Shown piece after piece: positions 54,922 to 64,000 of a stretch of 64,000 bases of DNA (positions within the stretch are counted from its first letter, which is position 1; every line of letters starts with the position of its first letter). The position numbers and the translations under genes are program-made. Below the pieces are notes generated by a model. The model worked only from the letters and a program-made list of their open reading frames with translations, was not told the DNA's origin and ran no database searches. Source of the DNA: Zopfochytrium polystomum. Taxonomy: Eukaryota; Chytridiomycota; Chytridiomycetes; Chytridiales; Chytridiaceae. Where the stretch lies: positions 62,001 to 126,000 of the forward strand of contig JAIVFJ010000126.1 in the NCBI GenBank assembly GCA_025765615.1, given 5' to 3'.

Positions 54922-56250
54922 ATGCCCAGCAGCAGCAGAAGGAAGCGTTGTCGCCGACCCGTCCCGGCGGACCACGACGACGACGACGTCGACGATCGTC
55001 CCAACGACGACGGCGAGGACGAGGACGAGGGCGACGACGATGGCGAAAGAAGAAGCCACGGCAGCAAGAGAAACTCCAACAGCAGCAGCAACCGCACATC
55101 GCCGCCGACTCCGCCGACGCCGGAGCCGGCAGCCTCGTTCCGCCTCTCGATCGACGGCACGCCGATCGTCGCGACCGCAACGACCGCGATCCCGTACAAC
55201 TACTCGCCTTTGCCTTTGCCGTCTTCCCTGCTACCGCTTGCTTCTTCCCACCACCACGACGGCCACGATCACTTCCAGCGTCTCCGCGCGCAGCTCGCGC
55301 GCGACGGGTACCTGCACCTCCGCGGCGTGTTCCCGCGCGCCCAAGTGTCGCGCGCGCGCCGCGAGGTGCTCGTGTTCCTGCACGCGCACGGGGCGACACC
55401 CGCGCGCGGGTCGGCGACGGCAGCGGTGGCCTCCATCGGCGGCATGGGCGGCGGCGGCGGCGAGGCGGCGCGGGGGTTCTCGCTGCTGGAGCGGCAGGCG
55501 GCGGCGATGGCGGCGAGCCCGTCGCTGCGGCGGTTGGTGCGCGGGGACGGGGTGTTTGCGCTGTTTGCGGGGTTGTTTTTCGGGGGCAGCGGCGAGGGCG
55601 AGGGCGACGACGACGGGGAGGGTGGGGAGGGTGGGGAGCCGGCGGCGGGGTCGTCGCCGCTCGTGCGGCGCGGGGTGCGGACGATCGCGCAGACGTGGCT
55701 GCGGGCAGTGCCTCCCGGGCGGTGCACGGGTGCCCACTTTGACCGAGCGTACCTGGGCAACGGGTCGCAGCGGCTGCTGACTCTGTGGATGCCGCTGGGC
55801 GACGTGCGGCCGGCGGACGGGTCGCTGTGCGTGGTCCGCGGGTCGCACGCGCTGAGGAGCAGGCCTAGCTCCGGCGGCGACGACGGGCGACGGCTGGCGG
55901 AGCTGCTGGACCCGCACCGTGGGCGGCGGGCGGGGGCGGACGGCGCGGCGTCGGGCTACCTTCCTGCGGCGGTGGTGGCACGGGTGGGCGCTGCGGGCGG
56001 CGAGTGGGTGGTGCCGGCGCCGGCGTGCCGCATGGGCGACGCGGTGGTGTTTGGGCTGGACGTGCTGCACGCGACGGCGGTGAACGAGTCGGGCGAGTGG
56101 CGGCTCAGCTGCGAGACGCGGTGGCAGCCGGCGTGCGACGCGTACCCGCCTTTCTACCCCCCGGCGGTGACGGCAGCGGCGGCATCTGCTGGCGGTGGAG
56201 GTGGTGGTGGTGGTGGTGGTGCTTCTTCCAGTACTTCCGCGTCTCCGTAA
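54922..56250 (+). CDS. PhyH-like Fe(II)/2-oxoglutarate dioxygenase, single exon
   Basis: A 442-codon intronless frame. After an acidic Asp/Glu-rich and Ser/Asn-rich N-terminus, the phytanoyl-CoA-hydroxylase fold starts with LARDGYLHLRGVFPRAQVSRAR. The iron site is visible: HFD (GAHFDRAYLG) and the distal His in LDVLHATAVN; the 2-oxoglutarate-binding Arg is probably in RLSCETRW. Between them lie LTLWMPLGDV, DGSLCVVRGSH and GDAVVFG, all typical of the family. Such enzymes hydroxylate small molecules or lipids; the substrate cannot be deduced. Low-complexity acidic/Gly insertions interrupt the fold and a Gly/Ser-rich tail ends it. The ATG at 54922 follows a poly-A run. Confidence 0.85.
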   Translation: MPSSSRRKRCRRPVPADHDDDDVDDRPNDDGEDEDEGDDDGERRSHGSKRNSNSSSNRTSPPTPPTPEPAASFRLSIDGTPIVATATTAIPYNYSPLPLPSSLLPLASSHHHDGHDHFQRLRAQLARDGYLHLRGVFPRAQVSRARREVLVFLHAHGATPARGSATAAVASIGGMGGGGGEAARGFSLLERQAAAMAASPSLRRLVRGDGVFALFAGLFFGGSGEGEGDDDGEGGEGGEPAAGSSPLVRRGVRTIAQTWLRAVPPGRCTGAHFDRAYLGNGSQRLLTLWMPLGDVRPADGSLCVVRGSHALRSRPSSGGDDGRRLAELLDPHRGRRAGADGAASGYLPAAVVARVGAAGGEWVVPAPACRMGDAVVFGLDVLHATAVNESGEWRLSCETRWQPACDAYPPFYPPAVTAAAASAGGGGGGGGGGASSSTSASP

Positions 56251-56869
56251 TGTGTTGTTCTTGTTCTTGACGACTGCATTCTTGTGGTTCTTGTTCATCT
56301 TTCTTATTGATAGCTTCTTGTTCTCACATAGTATGATTATTATAACTATTGCACAACTATTTGTTGCTTCTTCGTCTTCTACTTCTTCCGCGGTGGGGTG
56401 GTATCACGTGTGGGAAAGGATAGGGCCCAGCAGCAGCAGTAGCAAAAAGCAGCCGCCGCCCGGTCTTCAGTGCGTACGGGAGCAGCAGCAATGCAACCAG
56501 AAAGAGGCGTGTGACCGAGACAAGCGAGCAACAAAAAGCTTTGCTCGGACATGAGTGTGTTTTTTCAATCTTCCTTCACCTAATCTCACCCTCAGCAACG
56601 TAACCACATGATCGTCACCGACGTCCGCTTGAAACAGAATCTACTGCACCTCTTGCTGGCGCAGGAAACCCTGGAGGTAATATCTCTCACTTCCCTCTCC
56701 GTTCGAAGCGTAACACTATCCTGACGTCCTTCAAACAGCTCGGGAGAAGCGTTTTTTTCAGCAATTTTGTTTTTTTTTCTCCTCATTGCCCTTCCTCCAC
56801 CCTCGCTTCGAGGAGCAGGGAAAAGGCCAACAGCTTCTTATACTTGTGTTCCAAATACTCTGTTTGTGT
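56251..56869. other. Intergenic
   Basis: 3' flank of the PhyH-like gene; no feature is seen before the tRNA. Confidence 0.45.
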
Positions 56870-56942
56870 GGGCATATGGCGAAATGGTTACCGCGTTCGA
56901 CTTCGGATCGAAAGATTGCAGGTTCGAGTCCTGCTATGCTCG
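56870..56942 (+). tRNA. tRNA-Arg(TCG)
   Basis: A 73-nt cloverleaf without intron: acceptor GGGCATA pairs with TATGCTC (one G-U), D arm GGCGAAATGGTTACC, anticodon stem TTCGA/TCGAA with loop CTTCGGA (anticodon TCG), T arm GCAGGTTCGAGTCCTGC, discriminator G. A and B boxes are intact, so it is likely functional. Confidence 0.93.
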
Positions 56943-57351
56943 TGTCCTGCAGCAGGTATCTGGTGCCATCAGGTGCGGCAACGGTATCAGAGCTTTGGGA
57001 CCACACTTTAGTGACAGTCATTATGGTGATTCAACACGAAAAGGTCTCGCTGTCTTGCTGGAAAGTTGAATACTTTTGAGCTTCTAACTCCCAATAGCTG
57101 AGCAACCCAAGGAAATGTCGGGAAAGTTGGAAGAACAATTGAAATAATTGGAAATGGGCCGACCGCTGACAAGGTTCAATGGCTGGGGCTTAGGCACCGT
57201 TTGACCCACAATTTTTGGCCTTTCAGCAATAGTTTTCTTGTGTGAATTCAACAACAACTACTTTGACGTGGCATTTCAGATCAGTCAATCATTTTCACTC
57301 TTATTGAACAATTTTTTTGCTAAGATCAGCAAGCAGAACGTCATCTGAAAA

Positions 57352-57447
57352 GCTCTGTTAACTCAGTTGGTTAGAGTGTAGTGCTAATACGATCACTTCT
57401 GGAGTGGAGATACGCTAAAGTCAAAGGTTCGATCCCTTTACAGAGCA
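57352..57447 (+). tRNA. tRNA-Ile(AAT) with intron
   Basis: The acceptor GCTCTGT pairs perfectly with ACAGAGC; D arm AACTCAGTTGGTTAGAG; anticodon stem TAGTG pairs with CGCTA across a loop containing anticodon AAT plus an intron of about 22 nt after position 37; T arm AAAGGTTCGATCCCTTT; discriminator A. B box GGTTCGATCC is canonical. The weak T stem is A-T rich but fully paired. Confidence 0.9.
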
Positions 57448-58086
57448 TGTGAAGGAGTTGCCTGACTCATTCTTGAGCTGGTCAAGTTGACATCTCTGAT
57501 TTGACTTATGTAACTGGCTTTAGTTGCAGTCTGCTGATAGGACCACCTCAAAGGGCAACTGGATTTGACCAAATATCTCATAGTGGCAAGCACCACTCGC
57601 TGGAAAAGTCACAGGCGATCAAGAAAGGGCCGGTCCAGAAGACAATTTTCGATTCAAAGATCACAGTTGCTCGCGTCCACGACAGACAAACGAGTGCCCA
57701 CCGGTTCTACAGCAGTCTCCTGCAGTGACAGACGCAATAGCATTGAGCAAACCATAAATAATAATAAGCCTACGAAGCGTTGAAATGAAGTCAAAGAACA
57801 GTGGTTCAACGGTGTGTGCTGCGATTGGGATGGGAGGGAGGGGTTACAGGCAGGTGGTCCCTTAGGAAAGTGGAACTGTGCAACTCAAATTGCGCTTGCA
57901 GTTTGAACAGTAACGTTGCAAGAGGAAGGGTCTAACAAGAATTGAATCAAATGGGAGAAAGCCAAATCTGCATTCGATTCGAAAGAATCAAATCATAGCA
58001 TGTAATTTTTTTTTCTAAACTTGACCATTTCGACACAATTTTAGTAATTTCAATTGCCTGTTTGATTTGAGGCTGGCATGCTGTTG
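57448..58086. other. Non-coding spacer
   Basis: AT-rich DNA, no supported feature. Confidence 0.4.
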
Positions 58087-59100
58087 TGTAAACAGTCTAC
58101 TCTAAGTGAGTGAGTGGAAGGAGTGAATGAAGTGGAGATGTGTGTTTGTGGGTGGTCCTTCTACCCAACTTGGAGAGAAAGAGAAAAACTCTGTTATGAA
58201 TTATTGATACATACTGATGTTATGCACGCTATAATAGTTGCTAGGCAAGCATGACAGGCACAGTGTAAAAACCTCTCCTATATTATCTGCTTGAGCAGAG
58301 GAGGAGGAAAACTGTTGACACCAAGTTTCCATTCCACTTAATACTCAGAGTATTTGTCATCAGAGCAAGCCAGTGCCCAGGTCTGCATTGGCGGTGGCTC
58401 ACTCTCCCATGGGCATCTTGAGAACGATAACTGACAGTCACAATAGGTTCAGGTCTGTCTTGTGCCTCTTGCTGCTAACCAGTCAGTTCCGCCTAACACA
58501 TCTAAAAGAGAAACATAAGAAAAGTGTGATGAGGGTGGCACAATCACAAAAGAAAGTGCAAATGCCTCTGGTCCAAGACACAGAGAAACCCCAATGGCAA
58601 AGTCAAAGGGACTGAATCACTCAGTAAGGAATGAGACTCAGGGCAGCAAAGGGGGCGCCTAAGGCAGCACCAACCAATCTGTGCCAGCTCCTTCCCAAGG
58701 CAGAAACCAAGGGGGAAGACAAGAGAGCAGGGAGGAAAGTCTTGCGCCTCCAGCATTGTTACCAGATTTCCCGGTCCCCTTTGGCTTTGGGCTTTGCCTC
58801 CCATTGTTCTTACTCTGTGTCATGGACCAGAGAACCCTGCACATTCTTTGCTGGTGTGCCACCTTTTCACAGTTGCCTTTGGTCTTAGTGTGAGATTCTT
58901 CTCTTTGTGTGTAGTAAGAGGGTTTCTTTATGTTTCTTGGGCTTCTTAAGACTCCAAATACATTGTCCTGTCTAGTGGCCCCAAGAAAACTCCTTTTTGC
59001 CCACTTTCACTTTTCAGGATTGGTATTTAGGTCATTGCTCTATTTGCCACCCATTGCCCAGGGTGAGGGTTTAGAGAGCAGAGTCTCACACAACTCCCTC
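58087..59100 (-). mobile_element. TIR element, copy 2 (inverted, truncated, rearranged)
   Basis: The reverse complement matches 22493-23228: it retains the terminal repeat near 59070-59100 (GAGCAGAGTCTCACA) but at the other end stops at TGTAAACAGTCT, losing the second terminus. It is longer than copy 1 because of an extra stretch (about 58640-58880), part of which is an inverted copy of 58540-58620. Sequence beyond the terminus (59100-59235) also matches 22325-22450. Confidence 0.6.
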
Positions 59101-59254
59101 ACACAAGTGCGACACCACGACATCACAGGCATTAATCTGAGAGAAAGAGGGTCTGAACCCAGTGAAGACCAGGCCCACCAGAGGCCACAGGAGCCAACAC
59201 ACAGGGAGAAGGGGACATACCTGAGCGACTATTCCTACAGCAGTTCCTGACCAG

Positions 59255-59610
59255 CCACCTCATTCATATCATCTTGAGAGACCTGGATTTGACGCATGCA
59301 GAATGGTGAATTGCACTGGGGATTGAACCCAACACACTGCCATGATGGCCAAGAGGAGCACCTCCTGTCACACACCAGGGGACTGCAACTCCCAGCTCAT
59401 ACACACAGTCAGGAAGGAAAGGGCAGGCAAGGGACTTCAGGAGGCACAGTTCACACAGTCAACAAGAAGCGAGGCAGCAGTTTAAATAGGAGGGTTGGAA
59501 TCACAGGGAGGAGAGGAAAAAGGAAGGAAAACACATAAAACAACAAAACAATAAGTAAAGCAGTAAAGAACAAGATGGGAGGGTGATTCACCAAATGGGG
59601 CTGAGCCATC
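59255..59610 (-). repeat. SINE-like interspersed repeat, copy 2
   Basis: Reverse complement of 18946-19395, with the CAAATCCAGGTCTCTCAAG tail, a B-box-like GGGTTCAATC and GTGAATCACCC conserved. It lacks the GTGGTTAGAGTG part of the tRNA-like head and an internal segment of about 80 bp present in copy 1. Confidence 0.6.
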
Positions 59611-60300
59611 AAACAAAGAGAGACAGCTCAGAGAATCATGGGGCCATTTCTTGGCAGAGAGCCACCAGAGCAGGTTTGGACGCTCTCCGCTCTCGAGGCT
59701 ACGACCTGCCTTGGACCGCTCACCCATCTGCCCATCCAAACATATCTCCCATTAGACAATAGCGTGCTATTGGCTGTTCCTCAAGTCAGTGTATCATGCA
59801 GGTTGCCAATAGACCAAGGAGCTCCAAACAGCTGTCAACAGTTAATGGCAGCGGAACACTCTAGCATTCCAAAGCAGTCAATTTCTTCTTAACTGACACC
59901 TTCTTTACAGGTCTTTAGCAAAGAATACAAGTTGATAGGGTCCACAACGGACTGAACCACAATTCGGACTCAATCCGACTTGACTCTCTGGACTCAAATG
60001 ACAATTTCCAGAAAGTCGGACGTTTGAAGCCCACAAATTGCTGATTTTTCATTGCTTCGCGCCGAATTTGAATGAAATTCGAAAATTTTACTAATTAAAG
60101 TTTGAAAAATTGAATACAAATGCCGAATTTCCACAAGTAAGTCTGATTCAATCGCAATTTGATTTGGCAAATCAAAACCTGAATCTTTGCCAGGTCTGGT
60201 CTGATTTGGTCCGTGGCGGACCCTACAAGTCGACACCAACACTTACACCCAGGCAAACCTGACGTTTTTGGTTAGAAAATTTGTGAACCCTATCCTTAAA
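59611..60300. other. AT-rich non-coding
   Basis: No gene is seen; 59900-60230 is very AT-rich and consists of variants of GATTTG/CAAATC words. Confidence 0.4.
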
Positions 60301-60377
60301 GCAATCCTAAACGGAGTACAGCTGGAGATTTTCACCTCTATCCTAACCGCAAAAATAGCGGTTTAGGATAGGATTGC
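60301..60377. repeat. Two-level inverted repeat (hairpin)
   Basis: An inner stem TATCCTAACCGC (60339-60350) pairs with GCGGTTTAGGATA (60358-60370) with one bulged T around a 7-nt loop. Outer arms GCAATCC (60301-60307) and GGATTGC (60371-60377) also pair. Confidence 0.6.
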
Positions 60378-63300
60378 AGTTTAAACCAAGGTCTGTCAAT
60401 CATTTGCAGCAGAGGCATGGCTTACAGGATGTGGGCCTGTCTCGTAACCTTCATCAGCCTTTCTTCAAGGTCCCAACTGCGGAGAGCGCTTTCCACATTC
60501 ATCAGTATTCTGATATCTGAAACCAGGTTAGTTGTCTGGATGGACACCGTTTGCAGCATTCGATCTGTTGCATGATGGAAACATTCCATTGGTTCCCCTT
60601 ACTCGGAGAATTGATATCAGCAGTGCGCAACCACACTCTCCCACACACTTGTCTCGTCGTCCTTGGCACTCTTCCATCCTTCAAGGCGGCTTCTGTCCTT
60701 GTTGCCCTAGGAAGTAGAAAGAAGCACACATCTTTGCAGTCATCTCATCTGCATGACCATTGTTGGCATTCCACTGAGATCCAGCTGCCCAGCAATTTGG
60801 TATGCCCATGCCTTCCTCCTTACACATCTCCACCTGTCTTCAGACACTGAGTATTGGCAGTACTATACAATAACAATGCAGGAGGGATGGCTGGCCTGCG
60901 GCACGTTTGTTAGCTCTGATCATAGCTCACTTGGAGCGCATGACTGTAATGGTTACTGCCTGGGGACATCATTAGGTCCCCTATTCGAACCTGGGTGGTT
61001 GGATGCTCTTACTTGGAACCAGGCACTCATTTGATCGTTGCAGGATCCTACGACAGGCCTGCCTGCAAATTGCGCTGCAGATTTGTGTGAGACTACACTG
61101 AGGTCTCAGTGATAAAGTCTAGGGATTTTATTCGCAAAAACAAGTGTACCTGTCATAAAACCGCAAGGATCGGGACCCCTATTATTGTTCCTGGTTCTTT
61201 AGTTTCCAAAGTGTTATCAAAGTGTATTTGCAGCTAACCCATCTTTATTATTGGGCCTGCTTTTACTACTTTTGTCTTAACAGTTTCCGTTGCACCAGGG
61301 TTTTCTCAACATACTTCTTTTTCAGTGACTAACGGAGACTGCCTGACTGCCTAGGGGTGGGCTGACAGGCCATACCCCAAGCCTGCCAAATTTATTATTT
61401 ATTTTTGGCACTTGTACATACACACATAGGGTTGGGAGGGACTTACAGCATTTGTGGCGGATACTCCAATTCAGGGGGGTTGACTTGTCAATTTTCTCTC
61501 TGTTTTTGGGCCATTTCTCTTTTTCCTTTTTTCTTCAATCTGATTTCTGTCCTTTGGCACCAATACAGAGTCCCTTCAAATCCATCTGGCTCACAACAGC
61601 AAGGGTAGTGAGAGGTGGTACACACCCAGGTGAGTACATGGTCCCTTCGGGGGCTCCTCTTAAGGTGCTGCAGGTGGGGAATGCAGCTGGCCCCACCACC
61701 GACTGTGTGACACTGCTGGCTCTGTGTTGGAGTGAGGATCATGGCCACTCGCATGCTGCAACAACAGTTGTGGTGGTGGCAACAACGACAGCGTCGTCGT
61801 CCCAAACCTTCCCGTCCCCGCAAGGGGGTGTTGGTGGCTGTGCCTGGTGCGGCCCCTGACACCTGAGAGTTCGATCTACGAGTGCCTGCCTCGGCCCTAT
61901 TGCTGTGAGAGTGAGATGTGTGAGTACGAGTGTGATGCAATAAAGCCCGATGGTCAAGTGATTGTGCCAACGCAGCCCAGCAGGGTGCGTGTATGATCGC
62001 AGGTGTTTCCACGTGCGAGTTCCCTGCTGGTGACCTTCTGACCCCTTCTCTCTCTCCCCCCCGTCGCTGGTGACGACGAGGGCTCCTGCAGCACCGTCCA
62101 CGATGAGGGGCGCTAGGTCGCACCCTGTCCGTCCCGTCGCTATTAACCGCTCCTGTTGTATTTGAGATTAGGTTCCTGAGATAAAAACCCCTGTTTCCCT
62201 CTTCTCTCTCTTTATCCTGCAGTTGTGTTGCACCCTCGGGAGTGCCCTTCTGTTTCCCCTCACATCAGCCTGTGGCCACACAAGTAATCGGTGCTCTGGC
62301 ACCAATCCCTCAGAGGATTGTCCCTCTGAATGTTCATTCTTTGTGCTTGAGACCCCTGTTGGACAGGTCAGTAGGGATACTTTGTGGACTAGGCAAGTAG
62401 TAGGGTTGAAACACCCCCTAGACAACAGCCCAATAAAGTTAGTTTTAGCCTATTATTTGGTTTCCCTCACTCTATGGCCCAGATCCCAGGGTCAAAGGAG
62501 TAAGTATAGTCTCACATTTGCATGTTGTTGCCAACTGCTGATAATATCTTTTGCACCAGAAAGCAGTCCCTTACTGCTGGTGATTGCACCTGGCGTGTTG
62601 AAAGGGCACCAACAGACTTGAGTCAGCATGGAGTGAGAAAGCTTGTTTCGAGTGTGAGCCCTTTTCTTGTTAAGAGCGAAGTGCCATTTGTTGGCAAAGT
62701 AGATGGAGAGCTGGTGCTCTCAGACAGGTTGGTCTTGTTTAGAGTGCAGAACAACCCTTTTTTTGTAAGAGCAAAGCACCCTATATGAATGAGGTATTGA
62801 CCTAAGGTAGAGCTTGAAGAGCTTTGCAGATCGGGGTAGGGGTATGGTGACTCAGATAACATTAATGGTTTTGTTTGTTGTGCTTGAGGGTAGAGAGAGA
62901 GCAGGCAGATGTGATCAGGATCTGGGATGATGCTTCTCTGGAGCTGCTGGGGCTCCCCTTTTATGCTGCAGGTGGTCTCAGGAATCAGACTTTAATGATA
63001 GCCTTTTAGCTCTGAGCGATAAATTTTAGACTTTGAGGAGTCAGAAGGCCGGCATGACATCATTGTTGCATCACACTGATTTGGCCAGAACTTCCATGGA
63101 GTTATGTGTGCAAAGGAGTAAGTCAGGCTCCCTGTCAAGCTCCTGTAATCATTCCTATCAAAGTGCTAGAGTGAAGCACATTGATGGTCTACCCAGACTC
63201 AGGATCGAAACTACCTCTAAGCACTTGTGCAGTGTCAAAGAGCAGGAGAAGTGTAGACAACATTGTGACCAGCCTGAATACCATCTTAATTCATCTTTAC

Positions 63301-63454
63301 TCTTGAAGACAGGTCAGAGGATCCTAAAAGGTGTTGGTAATGTGTGCAAACTCCAACACTTACTTGTCTGTGGTTGAACCTTCATGCCCAGTGGAAAGTT
63401 TTCAACATGGGTCGCAACGCAACTACTCTAATAACTACTGGGGATTGGCAGTGT
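60378..63454. other. Repeat-island DNA without recognised content
   Basis: Three kilobases with only short open frames, none with a domain, coherent splice sites or the high GC of the genes. Probably decayed repeats. GTGGTGGTGGCAACAACGAC-type low complexity lies near 61770-61790. Confidence 0.45.
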
Positions 63455-63765
63455 TGTGAGACTGTGCTCTCTAACTCCTCACCTAGGGCTGTAGGTGGAA
63501 ACTAGAGCATGGACCTAAATACCAATCCTGACTAATGAAAAGGGGCAAAAGGAGGGTGTCTAGGGGCACTAGACAGGAAAGTGTATTTGGAGTCTTAAAA
63601 AGCCCAAGAAAAAACACAAATAAATCTCTAACACAAAAGAGGGGTTTCTCACACCAAAGCATGAAACAGACACAATCACAAAAGAAAGCATAATCCTCTG
63701 GTGCAAGACACAGAAGGGTTTCATCTGGGGCACAAGGCCAAAGCCAAGTTAGACCAGAGACAGAA
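63455..63765 (+). mobile_element. TIR element, copy 3 (5' part)
   Basis: It begins TGTGAGACTGTGCTCTC followed by TAACTCCTCACCTAGG, exactly the reverse complement of the right terminus of copy 1, and then follows copy 1 through AAACTAGAGCATGGACC and AAAAGGGGCAAAAGGAGGG to about 63765, where it diverges. The remaining 235 bp to the window end match nothing recognised. Confidence 0.65.
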
Positions 63766-64000
63766 CCAACTTGATCGGTAAGACCGACTGAATCGGTAAG
63801 GGGAGTGACAAGCCACTACAACCCATCAAAAGAAACAACAAAAGAAATAAACAACAAGTCAAACCCTGAGTTGGAGGGGGTTGGAGAGACAAAGGGCAGA
63901 CACAAGGAACAGTTAGTGTGCAGAGGTGCCTGTTGAACTAAATCAGAACTGTTTTCCACTTAACAGAACCAGACACAACTTGTCTCACTCCAAGGAGAGT

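Noticed and set aside
60378..63454. A gene in the right repeat island
   Set aside because: Open frames are short, lack domains and do not splice together.

Overview
This window looks like nuclear DNA of a fungus, probably an early-diverging (chytrid-like) one. Genes carry short GT-AG introns (mostly 56-115 bp) that can be joined in phase. Two products resemble fungus-restricted families (DUF1748 and DUF2408, recognised from memory). The mobile DNA is a Ty3/Gypsy chromovirus. The chytrid assignment is inference from domain content (MATH-BTB, TKL-like kinase with ankyrins, GH26-like membrane protein, PhyH-like oxygenase); nothing in the window proves the phylum.

Layout. 1-1.6 kb: non-coding, with a SINE (680-952) bounded by a 12-bp target duplication next to a broken tRNA-Lys-like sequence. 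1.67-12.4 kb, minus strand: a TBC-domain protein whose two catalytic fingers are replaced, then a TKL-type pseudokinase with ankyrin repeats. 13.7-23.2 kb: repeat island with a complete chromovirus (13704-18940, minus, TSD catag), a 5'-truncated sister copy in opposite orientation (19880-22253), a SINE-like repeat and an element with terminal inverted repeats. 24.2-25.7 kb: a decayed F-box/LRR-like gene. 26.2-29.8 kb, plus: a tandem pair of secreted, cationic, four-exon proteins of unknown function. 31.1-33.7 kb, minus: a DUF2408-like protein. 34.9-40.8 kb, minus: one gene joining a transmembrane segment, leucine-rich repeats, a RhoGEF (DH) domain and a PH domain. 42.1-56.3 kb, plus: DUF1748-like protein with a long Gly-rich tail, SCAMP-like tetraspanning protein, GH26-like membrane protein that seems to have lost both catalytic glutamates, MATH-BTB protein, PhyH-like dioxygenase. 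56.9-64 kb: tRNA-Arg(TCG), intron-containing tRNA-Ile(AAT), then a second repeat island holding further copies of the repeats seen at 19-23 kb.

How it fits together. Genes are individually transcribed, without an obvious pathway cluster, although several are signalling or trafficking proteins (TBC, pseudokinase, RhoGEF, SCAMP, MATH-BTB). Three predicted enzymes (TBC GAP, kinase, GH26) appear catalytically dead. The most informative mobile-DNA feature is the chromovirus: 11 nt next to its 5' LTR are exactly complementary to a site 35 nt downstream of the LTR TATA box, the signature of Tf1-type self-priming. GA/CT or GT microsatellites lie a few hundred bases upstream of many start codons. Three gene models need a one-base correction near a G/C homopolymer, so some frameshifts may be consensus errors rather than biology.
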